From assembly GCF_964204645.1 (NCBI RefSeq), contig NC_134027.1, forward strand, positions 13,566,485 to 13,630,484: 64,000 bases of DNA, given 5' to 3'. A program made the translations under genes and the position numbers. Position 1 is the first letter of the stretch; every line of letters begins with the position of its first letter. The notes beneath the pieces are model-generated. The model made no database searches. It saw only the letters and a program-made list of their open reading frames with translations, and had not been told where the DNA came from. Below are positions 38,888-51,191 of the stretch, in pieces. Source of the DNA: Tubulanus polymorphus (Eukaryota > Nemertea > Palaeonemertea > Tubulaniformes > Tubulanidae).

Positions 38888-40285
38888 GGGGGGGAAATAT
38901 TTACTGGGGGATTTTTCCAGAGATAAACCGTTTTAATGACGAAATTTCAGTCCGAATCTATGATTGCGCTTCTAATTCAAGAACAATCTTAATCAAAAAT
39001 AATGTTGACCTATACTTGAAAAAGCTGCATTGCTTCCAATTGAGTTTTCCATTAACTTATTGCATTAAACAAACGGATTTAGCTCGATGGTTATAGGTTA
39101 GAGTTTTATCGCTCATATATTTCATATCCTCGAAGAGCATATTCAGAATCTTTAGATTTTAACTGCCCTGAAAACTATATAGCGTTTGCATACAGTTTTG
39201 CACTACTGTTTATACGCTGTTTATATTGTCACGTATCACTGCAAATCTGAAGCATATGTCGCTATTTATAACAGGGAATCTGGCAAGCGAACCCAAACTG
39301 AAAAGAAGACGCTTTGTAGAGCGGCATGAAGAGGGGGGGGCAGACTTGAAATAAATGCCATTGAGTAATTTAGAAATATGTTCGAGAATTTAGCTTTTGG
39401 AGAAAGGGTCGCAGGTGCATAAGGCACAAAAAGGGGTCTGTTCTTTGAAGAATGATATGCGTTTAGGTGCATTCTGAGCACTTTCTCAGTTGAAATTAGG
39501 AATGGTATATGCTCACAGTTTCACTATTTCCACCACTTGGTACCTATGCACTTACTCAAGACATGTTTTACGTAAAAAGGATAATAACGATTACAATACA
39601 TTCAAGGAGGCTAAGAATATTTAATGTATGAAATGAAGGTTAAAATCTATCTAAGCCCACGAACTGTTGAAGAATCTCAGAATGAAACGCTATGAAGAAA
39701 TACGACAATAACGGTTTTACACTGGTATCCTTTAACAGCAGGCGATGAAAAAAAATCATGTTCAAGCGTCAGAAAAGTGGATGAGGGCCTGGCACCATGT
39801 CTCTGTATTGTTCTCTGAATCCAAGAACATGTCTATCGCACATTTGAGCCCAAACGTCTATTTTTACTTAGTAACCACTTAAGATTTGCGGTGATACGTG
39901 ACAACATGAACACACTGAGAAACTAGTGGAAAATTCTATACTCACGCTATAAGTTGGGGTACAGTTGTATTTTGAGTGACTCAGTTAAGTTCTGAAGATA
40001 CTCTGACCAATAAAAATCGAGATTGGAGTAAATTAGTTTACAAATTGTCATTGGTTATGCAGTTTTACGATGAATTGAAATTTCCTTCTTTTTATGGCGA
40101 TATTAGTTTAATGAAGAATTCGATTTTAACAAATGCAGCTATTTTCGAGCATGCCTGCATTCATTTTTGATTTGATTTCTTAAATTAAAAGCGTAATCAT
40201 AAATTCAGGCTAACCTCTCATTATTGAAATGGTCGTTTATTTTCAAAGGGGGTCTGGATGTCTTTGCATCATAAGTTAAGATGTG
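38888..40285. other. No gene recognised
   Basis: Short frames at 38824-39096, 39266-39481 and 39976-40170 have no motifs. No tandem repeats. Confidence 0.45.
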
Positions 40286-41010
40286 CATTTTGGAGTGTTC
40301 GAACCTCCCATGATTTTATATTAATTTCGCTGAATCGTTGATTCAAAAAATAAAATATGCTGTATCTCTAATGGATTGATGTGGATCTATCAATGCATTC
40401 TAAAGAAATCTTCCGAACTGAGGCCGAATTTAATAGAAATAAGAAATTTCGTATAGTATTCAAGATTTTATTTGGATTACGGTAACGGCCTTTGGTGATC
40501 TTCACCGTGGGGTCATGAATGAAGAAATACCGTAATAAAACTCTTCATATGATAACATGTGTTAAGACGAAGCCGCAACGTTTTGACTGTTGACTAACAG
40601 CCATCATCAGGTAGAATGTAGACATTCCAGTGATTTGAGCTTTAAGTCAGATGGCAGTCACTGAAAATCCGAACGTTGTTGTGGTTTAACTTTGATAATT
40701 AAATGTCATCGTATAAAATTTTATTGCGGAATTTCTTCATTTATCGGATTAGTGTTCTATTCGACTACTTCGGGTCATGTAGTCGTTTAGATAGAAAATT
40801 ATTTACTTGTCGGCACGGAAGGTATATACAACCGTGTCAGTCGCTTTGGGAGAGATTCTCTGTATATCGGCATCTTAAATCAGCACCTTTGTTGGTCCTA
40901 GCCTGCATTCACTTCCAAATTAACGCATTGGTAACGTTATTCCTACTCTGAATGCACTTCTGTCGTAGAATATGGTGCCACTGATATAAAAGTAGTTTTT
41001 ATTTTACGAT
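40286..41010. mobile_element. Diverged relative of the Mutator-like element at 30924
   Basis: GTGTTCGAAC, then ATATTAATTTCGCTGAATC, GAAATTTCGT and ACGGTAACGGCC recur in the same order as in 30926-31170. Near 40965-40985 AATATGGTGCCACT parallels AATATGGCACCACT at 38742, on the other side of the BEL. No clear right end or target duplication was found. Confidence 0.6.
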
Positions 41011-41545
41011 AATTTGAGAAAATGAGTTATATTGGAAAAATACTGATGAAGTACCTTAAAATCCAGCGATTCATTGGCATTCTATTTCATTGGCATCTTT
41101 AAATAGAGTTTTGAGGTGCTAAGTCTATTACTATTAAGAGGTCGCAATTTTGGTTCGTGGTCAGTGCAGTTTGTTTATTTGTTCATCAATCACTGTCTAG
41201 TTAGCCAGTGTAATTCACCTGTTGACCGGGCTTTTGATAACCTATACAAACAATTCACTGAACAAAGTAGGAAAGCATGAGAAACTGAAATTTCAGCCTT
41301 GCATTCTTTTAGTTAGACCAGAAGAGGTTTTTTTTATCAAGTTGGAATAACTGATTTCAAAATTACGTGAACATCTCAACTGAATTTATTTCAGTATTTC
41401 AATCAATAATGATAATTGTTAGGCTTATTCTCACTGGCATACGCTCAGTGAGTAATAGGTATTAGATTATAATATAATGCACTATTATTTTAATCTTATA
41501 TTAGAAGTTGTAATATCATTTCAACCAAACTGTATAACTATGAGT
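41011..41545. other. No gene recognised
   Basis: AT-rich DNA leading into Maverick copy 2. I could not find the TACGA array that precedes the module in copy 1, so copy 2 may begin at a rearrangement point here. Confidence 0.45.
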
Positions 41546-41624
41546 AATTAGAAAAGTGGGGTTTCAGATCACAGGGCGATAGGGCGACACACCACTCATC
41601 ACAAGTAATTTTTTTTTCTAATAA
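41546..41624 (+). promoter_or_regulatory. Shared upstream module, copy 5 (polymerase gene, copy 2)
   Basis: GTGGGGTTTCAGATCACAGGG, GCGATAGGGCGACACACCAC, CTCATCACAAGTAA, T-run and CTAATAAATG. Lacks one ACC of the CACCAC block. Confidence 0.6.
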
Positions 41625-44600
41625 ATGGGAGAGAGTGAACAACATACAGAGAAAATTGATGTTAATGAAAATCAATGTTATTGTACATACTGTAAAAAAT
41701 ACATAGATAAATCTCATAAAGCACGACATGAAAAAACTGCAAATCATATAAAAAATGTTATAGATTTTGAAACTCCAGATAATTCCAATGAAAGAAAAGA
41801 ACGATTTGAAAATATGAATGTGGATGAAATAAAATGTGAAGTTTGTAATGAATTTATAGCAAAAAGGAATTATAAAAGACATCTCGAATCACAAAAACAC
41901 AAACAAAATTTAAGTAATAATGTTTTAGGAACAGATTATTTTGATGATAAACCTCAACAAGTAAAAAAACAGTTTCAAAAACTAAATCTATTTCAAACAA
42001 CCTTTATATGGAAAATGTTAGAGATTATATTGATTCACTAGAAATAAAAGATACAATTGAAATTTTAGAAACATTACGCAGTAAAATTGGTCCTGCAGCT
42101 ATTATATTTAGATTTTTTTAAAGGAGCAACAATAGAAGATTATAGTAAATTTATTGAAATCATGGAAAAAATACTAGATTTTGTAACAGATGTTGAATAT
42201 CCAAAAATTAGTATTTCTGGAAAAGTTAGTTTTATAAAATCAGAAGTAAAAATGGATTATAATATTCAAACATATTCTGAAGAAATAATTTCAAAAACAA
42301 AAAGAAAAGAAAAATTAGAAAAAATATTTAATGAATTTAAACGTCATATTGAAGAAAGATGTTTTGAGGGTTCTGGTTTAACATATAATGAAATTATATT
42401 TTTAGATTTAAATATTTATAATACAAAAAGGAATAAAGCATCAAAAAGTAATACAATGTTTACAAATAATTCAAACTTTACAACAGAAAAGGATATTAAA
42501 GCATCAAGTTATATCAAATTATCATTTACAACAAAAGCAGTAATAAATGTTCAAAATGAAGATAATAAATGTTTTCTATGGTCAATTATAAGTTGCTTAC
42601 ACCCAACTCAGGAAAATGTTTGTAGAATAACAGATTACCGGAAATATGAAACATTATATAAAATTGATCAATATCCAGTAACTATAAAGATGATTCCTAA
42701 AATAGAAAAAGTTAATAATTTAAAAATAAATGTATTCGAATTAATGCAATTAACAGAGACAAAAGGTGAAAATATCAAAGATTATACATTGGAAGCTTTA
42801 TATTTAACAGAATATTATGATGATGAAAATGTTATAGATTTGTTATATTACAAAAAAGATGAAAATGAACATTATATGTGGTTAAAAAAAATAGATTTAT
42901 TCTTTTGAACAACAGAAAGTGATCACCATCGTAAAATTTATCTATGTAGAAAATGTTTATCTAAATTTATGACTGAGAATGCGTTACTAAAACATAAAGA
43001 ATTATGTGATAATAAAGATTTTTGTAAATAAATAATGCCAACAAAAAAAGATTGTAAGTTGAAATTTAATAATCATAAATTTAAAAATATTGTTCCATTT
43101 GTAATTTATGGGGATTTTGAATCGTTGAATAAAGAATTAACTGATCAAGATAGAAAAGAAATATATAACAAAAAGCAATTATTAAAATCAATGGACAAAG
43201 GAAATGAATTAAATGAAGACATAATTCAAGACCCACCAATCATAAATACAATTTAAAAAGTTCATCAAAGAGCTGCTGCTTATGGAATTTATATGAAATC
43301 AAATTACCCTGAATTACATCAAAGTCAATATATTTCTTTTATAGGTGAAGATGTAGAAAATGAATTTTGTAATAAAATAATTGAATTAGAAAGTGATTTT
43401 GCACAATTATTAAAGAAAAATAAAAGAATAGTTATGACAAAAGAATATGAAATTGATTTTAATTATGCAACTCATTGTTGTTACTGTGAAAAACGTTTTT
43501 ATTCATTTGATAAAAAAGTTAGGGATCATGATCATTTAAATTCAAAATATCGTAGAGCTGCTCATGAAGACTGTAATTTACAAAGTAAAAAAAAAGTAAA
43601 TTTCGTACCAATATTATTTCATAATTTATCAGGCTATGATACCCATCTATTTATAAAACAATTATCAGGAAAATTAGGTGCAATTAATCAAGAAATAGAA
43701 GAATATAATGCTATGAGTGGTAGAAATGTAAGAAAATATGATTTTCAACTATTAGCTAAGACATCTGAAAATTATATTTCATTTCAATTTGGTTGCATTA
43801 GATTTTTAGATTCTTATAGATTTCTAGCAAGTTCATTAGATAATTTAGCAAAAAGTTTAGTTGATAATGATTTTGTAATAACTCGACATTATTATCCAAA
43901 TGAACAAGATATTAAATTATTGAGATTCAAAGATGCGATTCCTTATTCACATGATGATTTTTATGTGACAGAATTATTAAAAGAACAATTTTATGATCAA
44001 TTAAAAGAGGAGTATGTGAAAGATGAAGTTTTTAATAGAACATTAAATATTTGGAATCACTTTAAGATAGAAAATCATGGAGAATTAGTAGATTTATACT
44101 TAAAATCAGATGTTATGATATTGGCTGATATATTTGAACAATTTAGAGAAGTTAATTTAAATCATTTTAATGTTGATCCTTGTTATTGCTACTCTAGTCT
44201 TGGTTTAACCTGGCAATGTGGTTTAAAATATACAAATGTAGAATTAGATTTATTAAAAGAACCAGACATGGTTTTATTATTTGAAAAATCAATTAGAGGT
44301 GGAATTAGTGGTGTTATGGGAGATAGACATTTTAAAGCAAATGATGAATATAAATTATTGTATATTGATGCAAATAATCTATATGGTTGGGCAATGATGC
44401 AACCTCAACCATACAAAAATTCTATATTAACAGAAGTTGAAAATGATGATAAAACTGATTGGGAATGTGCAATTATGGGTTTAAAAGATGAAGCACCAAT
44501 TGGTTATTTCTTTGTAGTTGATTTAGACTATCCTGATAACATAAAGTTTAAAACAAGAAACTTACCATATTGCCCAGAACATTTAGCCGTAGATGATAGT

Positions 44601-46743
44601 TATTTAAGTGAATACCAGAAGAAAATAAAACCGAAAGATCATGTTTTTACAGAAAAATTAATACTTACTCAAAATAATAAATACAATTATATTGTTTATT
44701 ATAGAATGTTAAAATTGTATCTAAAACAAGGAATGAAATTAACGAAAGTACATAGATATATTGAATTTAATCAATCGAAGTGGTTAGAAAATATATAGAT
44801 TGATAGATTAATACTCAACAGAGAACCAAATCAAAAACAGATTTTTAAAAAGATTTCTTCAAATTAATGAAAAACAGTTTTTATGGAAAAACATGTGAAA
44901 ATATTAGAACTAGAAATGATATTGAATAAGTAAATAATTCTGAACGATTAAGACATTTACAATCAAGTCCTAGACATTTAGGAAATAAAAGATTTGAAGA
45001 TTATTTAACAGCAGTAAAATTAAAAAGAACGTCAATGGAATTTAATAAACCTTTATTCATTGGTTCAACTTTGTTAGAAGTATCAAAATGTACGATTTTT
45101 ATTATAATGTTTTACAACCTCTTTTTAGGGAAAAGCATATTGAAATATTATATTTTGATTCTGTTACAGCTGACACCCCAATATTATTAAAATGTAATGA
45201 TAAAATATTGATAAGAAGAATTTCAGAAATAATTCCAAAGCAAAAGGAACGTTATATTTCATATGGTGAAAAAGAATCAATACAAATATATGGATTAATG
45301 GATGTTTGGACAAGAAATGGATGGAAAAAATTAAAGAATATTATTAGGCATAAAACAAATAAGAAAATCTATAGAGTTAGAACTAAATTAGGGTTAGTAG
45401 ATGTTACAGAAGATCATAGTTTAATTAAACGAAATGGTGATGAAATAAAACCAACTGATATAATAATTGGAGATGAATTATTACATAAAAGATTTTTCCA
45501 AAGAATGAATCATATGTCATTTGTTGAAATAATTGATAATATTTATAATATAGAACCCGAAACATTAGAAGAAAAAGAATATTTTATCAAAGGATTTTTT
45601 TATGGGAGATGGTTCAGCAGGTGTATATTATTATGTTTGGGGTAATAAATATTGTTGGTATGTATGCAATCAAGATTTGAAATTATTAGAAAGAATAAAG
45701 AAATATTGTGAAGAAGTTTATTCGCACAAAGTTTTCAAAATCATAGATGTTATGAAATCATCGCAATGTTATAGAATACATGTGAATAATCCTAACGAAT
45801 TCTATATTCATGCAATAGTGATAAGTAATACTTCAACCAAAGAAAAGATAGTTCCAGATTATGTATTAAATGCAAAATATAATTCAAGAAAATGGTTCTT
45901 CATTGGATTTTATGCAGCAGATGGTTCAAAAACCGCAAAACAATATCTTTAGCTCAGAAAGGAAAATGTGCAATAAGTGGGTTAAATGTGTTATGTAGTT
46001 CATTAGGTTTTAATATGAATATTGCATTGATTAAATCTAAACCAAATTGCTTTAATTTAAGCCATGTAGAAAATGAGATAACTGAAGAAGTTAGAGATTT
46101 ATTTGAAATATATAACCCAACAGATTATGTTTATGATTTATCAACTGAAGATGGAACATTTAACTGTTGATTTCCATTAATAGCGGTCAATACGGTTGCG
46201 TACATACTAAAAATCAAGACAAATGACATAACAAAAGACTTAAAAACATTAAAACATCATTTTGACTTTAGCAATTATCCAAAAGATCATGAACTATTTA
46301 GCAATGATAATAAAAAGCAGCCTGGTAAGTTTAAAGATGAATTAGGGGGTGATGAAATGATTGAATGTTTTGGGATAAGAAGTAAAATGTATAGTTATAG
46401 AACAAAAGATCATGAAGCTAAAAAGTTAAAAGGAATAACAAAGCATGTGGTTGATAAACAATAGAATTTCAAGATTATATAAAGTGTTTATATAACTCAA
46501 TTGTAATGAAACATAAAATGAATTGTTTAAGATCAGAAGATCACGAGATGTACATTAATGAAGTTGAAAAAACTAGTTTAAATCCGTTCGATGATAAAAG
46601 ATATATTTTGGGTGATGGAATAAAAACATTATCTTATGGCCATTTAAACATAAAATCAATATCATCATACTTGAAATCACTACTGGTTTCTTCAATTTTA
46701 TTTAATTGTTTAGGTTCTTCCATTTCATTTTTCTCAGTTAAAT
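41625..46743 (+). pseudogene. polB: Maverick family-B DNA polymerase with intein, copy 2 (heavily broken)
   Basis: Open pieces: 41625-42041 (fingers), 42087-42908 (spacer plus CFLWSIISC block, here continuous, which shows the fingers belong to the polymerase), 43035-43256 (YGDFESLN), 43293-44798 (VRDHDH, FHNLSGYD, Exo III, motif A YIDANNLYGW), a broken stretch with motif B, then 45088-46170 holding motif C and the intein. Stops and frameshifts occur near 42030, 42907, 43254, 44797 and inside the intein. Motif C is further damaged: the Asp after the intein junction is Val. The C-terminus (DDKRYILGDGIKTLSYGH) is kept. Confidence 0.88.
45160..46191 (+). other. Decayed intein in PolB motif C, copy 2
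   Basis: Same boundaries as in copy 1: S1 after ILYFD, Asn before a Thr. Block A and the T-x-x-H of block B are kept. An extra T in a T-run near 45600 shifts frame inside the first LAGLIDADG motif; a second shift lies near 45945; a TGA has appeared about nine codons before the end (46168-46170). The extein residue after Thr is Val instead of Asp. It cannot splice or cut as it stands. Confidence 0.88.
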
Positions 46744-47746
46744 AAAATTCTATATTATTCCACATTTCATTTCGCTCTCTTTGTTTCTTTTTGTTTGTTA
46801 ATTCATCAAATGGAATTATAATATCGATGTTTAAAAAATTTACGATCTTATTTAAAAAGAATTCATAATAATTAATTGAATCTGTTATTTTATTATCCTC
46901 ATAATATCTTAATATTTTTGTGAATGTTTCTTTTATATTTTCGATATCTTCTTCTGTTAATTTAGGTTTTTTATAATAATCGTTAAATAATAAATATAAA
47001 TACATTTCCTTTTTTTGTGTGTTACATGTTGATGGAATAATTGTTTTTATTATATCTTTCTTAGTTATTTCACCATTTTATTTTCTATTATTTTCATTTT
47101 TTCAAGCCATTGCTTATATTCTGGTGTATGATCTTCCATAGAAAATATTTTAAAAATTTCATCTAGATATTTTAATTTTGGTTCTATGGGAAAATCTCTA
47201 GTTTTTTCATCACCCCATAAATTTTTTTGCCATCCACATTCGTTACAAAATATTACAGAATTTTCTTGTCTTAAGTACTCATAAATACATTGTGGGCATT
47301 TTTTCTATCATATCTTGGTAATAGATCTTCATTAAGTTCTTGGTATTTACTTACGTTTTCTTTATGATTTATTGTTCTATTATGTAGATTCAAATTACTT
47401 GTTGTAATAATCAATTTTCAGGGCTATATTTTATTCGACAAGGCTCACAGAAATGATCTTTTATATTATTCTTATCATAAAATAAGAATGGTCTTTTCCA
47501 AATAATTTCAGGTTCAGTTTCAACAGAATTATTATTACTTTCGTTACTTTCAACATTAACCGTTGTGTCATTAATTTTACACTTCTCTGAATGTTTTTTA
47601 ACATAATTTCTTGAGAATAATTTATTAGAATTTGGGCAGTTTATTTTAGGGGGTTTGTAATTTGTATCATGTTTTTTCATATGTCGAGCCATATTACTTT
47701 TTCTTTGAAGTTCACCACAAATTTCACATGGTATCTTCTCATCCAT
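46634..47746 (-). pseudogene. Maverick minus-strand zinc-ribbon protein (VLTF3-like?), broken
   Basis: Begins MDEKIPCEICGELQRK (two-cysteine finger) at an ATG in CTTAATAAATG. After a frameshift near 47410 a zinc ribbon appears: KKCPQCIYEY, then CNECGWQKN (CxxC...CxxC), followed by a helical part (EYKQWLEKM) and, after a further break near 47075, YYEFFLNKIVNFLNIDI. CxxC-CxxCG plus downstream helices with a YYE-x(5)-I core resembles the poxvirus-type late transcription factor VLTF-3 family. This is a resemblance by eye, not a homology result. Overlaps the polymerase tail, end to end. Confidence 0.45.
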
Positions 47747-47813
47747 TTATTAAGGAAAAATTTTATCAAAATTAATTTTTAGTGATGCGAGGTAATTTTT
47801 TGTGTTATGAATA

Positions 47814-48590
47814 ATGGGTGAATTAAAAGAATATCGAATATTTGTTGAATCTAGAAAACTTACAAATTGTAAATCACATAATTTACTACTACAATTAGAT
47901 AGATAATTTAAAAATTGTGTAGATTTGAAATTAGTAAATGTAAGTTTATGTAACTCTTTTTATAATGTATCAGATAAAACTGATGAACAACGAGTAATAG
48001 TAAATGGCCTCATCTTATGCTAACACCAGGATCATATAATTTAGAAACATTAGCGAAAGAAATTAATAGAAAAGCTAAGATTAGGTAGTGAGTCTAGACT
48101 TAATATTAGATTTATAAAAAGTGAGAGTTCTAATAAAATTAAAATAAAGTTTGATGATGAAAGTGAAAAAAATGATATAGGGATAAAAACATATGCTTAC
48201 GGGGTAAAAAACCTTTAGCTAAACTGTTAGAATTCCTCCAGATAAAATTATTGTTAGAGGAAACATAGAAAGTAGATCAAATTTAATGCCTTTTACACAC
48301 TTTTATATTTATTGCAATTTAATTGATCCTACAAAAAAGTTTGAAGCAACTAAAGATTCAACTTGTAATTCCAGTATAATGAATATTTTACCATGAAAAA
48401 TGTTAAACAATTTGTAACACAAATAAACTATAATTTTACTGAATGTGGTTTCAAGCCTTTTATTTCAAAATTTAATACTTTTAAATTAGAAATCATAATG
48501 GTTACTTAATTGATTTAAATAACTTTCCTGTAATTTATGAATTAGTTTTAAGATGTAAAGAGTTATTTTCTTACTTTATAAATGAATATA
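47814..48590 (+). pseudogene. Probable Maverick virion protein, frameshifted
   Basis: Divergent from 47746 across about 67 bp; start ATG in GAATAATG. Readable blocks in different frames: EYRIFVESRKLTNCKSHNL, LKLVNVSLCNSFYNVSD, then PGSYNLETLAKEIN, then SRSNLMPFTHFYIYCNLIDPT and NFTECGFKPFISKF. Beta-rich segments with a P-G-x-Y-x-L block are usual for structural proteins, but I cannot assign it; penton or minor capsid protein is an inference. Completely absent from copy 1. Confidence 0.5.
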
Positions 48591-48959
48591 ACTGTTGGGC
48601 CGAGCATATGTTTTGGCTTTGATTTTAAACGTGTGAAAGAAATGAAATTTAACATTAATGATGTAATTACGCATATTAAAAATATTGCATTTTCTAGTGA
48701 AACAACATTTGAGTATGAAAAAACAATAGATAAAGAAACTTTTAATTTAGAAAAGATTACCGATTTAATTAGAGAATCTTTAAGATTTTATGAATTAGAT
48801 GAAGATTTTATCATTGATGATATTAAAAGAATAATAACTGAAATATATGAAAATGAAACTAATAATATTATAAATGTTGAAAAAATTATAACTAAGATAA
48901 CTAAATATTTTGAAGATAGTAATTTTTTTCAAAATAAATGGCGGATCAGAAGTGGATAA
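48582..48959 (+). CDS. Maverick hypothetical protein, 125 residues
   Basis: Start ATG in TTTATAAATG; overlaps the end of the previous gene. Charged, helical (IKNIAFSSETTFEYEKTIDKE, ITDLIRESLRFYELDEDF), no membrane segment, no known motif. Its last codons (FEDSNFF) are the only part still present in copy 1 (19940-19965), where the deletion ends. Confidence 0.5.
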   Translation: MNITVGPSICFGFDFKRVKEMKFNINDVITHIKNIAFSSETTFEYEKTIDKETFNLEKITDLIRESLRFYELDEDFIIDDIKRIITEIYENETNNIINVEKIITKITKYFEDSNFFQNKWRIRSG

Positions 48960-49160
48960 TAACTGGTTTAAATAATGGAGCATTATTATCAGTTGGAACT
49001 GTTGGTTATACAATGGTATTAAAAAAAAGTATTTAGAATGGGAAGTATTAATGTTGATAGATTTGATATTAATGATATTTTAAAATTAACGTTAGCAGTT
49101 ACTTTATCTAATCAAACAATTGATCATTTGGAAAAACAAAAATATATTCCTCCCATATAA
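48938..49160 (+). pseudogene. Small Maverick membrane protein, copy 2
   Basis: Start ATG in AAAATAAATG, overlapping the previous gene by 22 bases. Same N-terminal hydrophobic stretch as 19976 (WIITGLNNGALLSVGTVGY), one extra A near 49022 shifts the frame, and the C-terminal part (YIPPI then TAA) is still readable. Confidence 0.55.
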
Positions 49161-49184
49161 ATGCATAATTGTTTTGCTAAATAA

Positions 49185-50775
49185 ATGGCATCTGCAATTA
49201 CAACTATTATAGGATCGGCAATTGTTAACGCTTTGGCATTTACAGGTGGTGGTTATTTATTCAAGCATATTGATAAAAATAGTTCATTAGGAGAACAAAG
49301 AAGACATAACTTAGCATTTGAAAAATATAATAAAGCTGCAGAAGAATATAGAGAAAAGAGACAAAACTATATGGATTATATTAACAAAGAATTATATGAT
49401 CAGAAAATTACACAGAGATTTTCAATCAGTTGATGAAGCTATGAGTTTATATAACGCAGTAACATACAAGAAAATTAATTTTAGAAAATTATTTGACGCC
49501 TGGGGAAAAATGTAGAATTTCTGGGCTAAGCTAATGTGGAATTGCAAATTTGAAATCGAAGTTTTAAGAAATTTGGGGAATGATGAGATTTGGCGATTGG
49601 GTAGATGATACAGGTCTTCGACTCTAGTAGTGGTTTAAATTTTTTTATTGAAAATTCTCAATAATTGATCGCGAACTTGTGACCGACTTCATTTACTTAT
49701 GTCTCTAAGCTGGTCTGCAACTTCATTGCCTCCATGGATGAAGAAAGAGCTCTTCTGATGTCTGCTTCATCATGACTTCGAGCATATCGTGTGGCTTAGC
49801 CAGCCGGCCCGGGCCACGGGTTTGGCTGTCACTCGATATCCTAGAGTCTTGAGTCTGGGTGGGTTGAAGTAGACATTGTCATTTAAAATAACATGCTTAT
49901 GTTGTTCTGTATGAATTACCCGTGTGTCATGTATGTTGTATTAATTTATTTTAAAATTTGTATTTATTGAATTTGGGAATTTTATCCCGGAATTTCAATG
50001 TAATAAGGATCAATAAAGAATTGAATTGAATTGTCACCTAATACACATGCCATCAGAGGACACGGAGCCGTATATGACAGCTATGCTATTATAAATTGCT
50101 AATCTCACTAAACTTGCATACTCCTAATATCAAACATATTTTCTAAAACGTTTGAATATTGAAATTATATGTTTACACATTTTCATATTGACCGCTTGTA
50201 GCCGCTGATGAAATTCACGCTTGCCCTACACACACCGTAGATAGCTTCGTCATTCCACCGGCATGCCCACGTCAGGGTCTGACTTTTATATCAGACTTCC
50301 GCATCGTGTATACATCCGCCATTTAACCGAATAATCCGATTTACTTATCATTTCTATTTATGCCTGCCGCTTCTGATATAATCATACATCCTTTACTATT
50401 ACAATACGTCTTCTAATGATATTCAATGCAATATAACATTTCGACGTTCAAATATAGGTCATTATATAATCACAGGAAGCCATTCTACATCTATGTCAAT
50501 AATATTTTGCAAGATAGCTTGTTTGTGTACACATAAACCTGTGACGTTTTGCACATCGATTTACGGCTGTCGTTTGTAAAATGACGCTGAATGGTTAGCA
50601 TTGTTTAGGTTTCATAATGGTAACGTTTTATAAGGCGTCAAAAAAATTACATTTATACAAACCTAAATTATCAGATTATTATACCCCAAGTAGTGAACAG
50701 AAGAAATATGAAATAATTTGGATTTTAGGTGGAACAGTTATTGTTATATTTGTAGCATATAAATTTACAAATTAG
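49185..50775 (+). pseudogene. Conserved Maverick protein (ASAITTIIGSAIVNALAF type), copy 2, interrupted
   Basis: Same gene as 20221-20619. Frame loss near 49412 (KITQRFSIS stop), then the sequence is split by an insert of about 1.16 kb and resumes at about 50643 (LHLYKPKLSDYYTPSS) to IVIFVAYKFTN and TAG at 50773-50775. This end shows that copy 1 has lost the final hydrophobic residues. Confidence 0.7.
49484..50642. mobile_element. Insert of about 1.16 kb, containing a LINE 3' end
   Basis: The ends carry inverted TTTGACGCC (49492-49500) and GGCGTCAAA (50634-50642). Inside, a LINE-type 3' tail (TTTATCCCGGAATTTCAATG, AATAAAG and ATTGA repeats) ends near 50033. The rest (50034-50633) has no gene. 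Target duplication could not be fixed because the flanks are A-rich. Confidence 0.6.
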
Positions 50776-50794
50776 TAATTTTTTTTCTAAATAA

Positions 50795-51175
50795 ATGGGT
50801 GATAAAGTTGATAATGTTGATATTATTCCTCATGACATAAATAAAACTAAATTAAACTTAATTATTTTTAAAATCTAAAATTATATATTTTTTATTATTA
50901 GTGGTTCAGTTACAATAAGTTCTGTTATAACATTTTTAGCAATATTCTCACCATTAACACCTTTAGCTATATCAATTGGTGTGTTAGGATTAAGTTCAAG
51001 TGTATTGACCGGCATAAGTTCAAAATTTAATATAAAAGGAAATAAAGAAAAAATAAAATCTAATATAAAAGAAATTAATAAATTAAAAAATACATTAGAT
51101 TATATTATTAGTTTAAATGGTAATGTAACAGTTGAAGAACGAGATAAATTATTAAAAGAATTAATTAATTATTAA
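50795..51175 (+). pseudogene. Small two-membrane-segment Maverick protein, copy 2
   Basis: Keeps the start (CTAAATAAATGGG) that copy 1 lost, but lacks about 50 bp of the lysine-rich part and shifts frame near 50865-50880. The last 64 codons (50981-51175) are open: LSSSVLTGIS, then EINKLKNTLDYIISLNGNVTVEERDKLLKEL, a helical tail absent from copy 1. Confidence 0.55.
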
Positions 51176-51191
51176 TTTTTTGATTATATAA

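Noticed and set aside
48780-49013. Minus-strand 72-residue frame
   Set aside because: Lies opposite the supported 48582 and 48938 genes; composition of I, F, Y and N only reflects AT-rich DNA.
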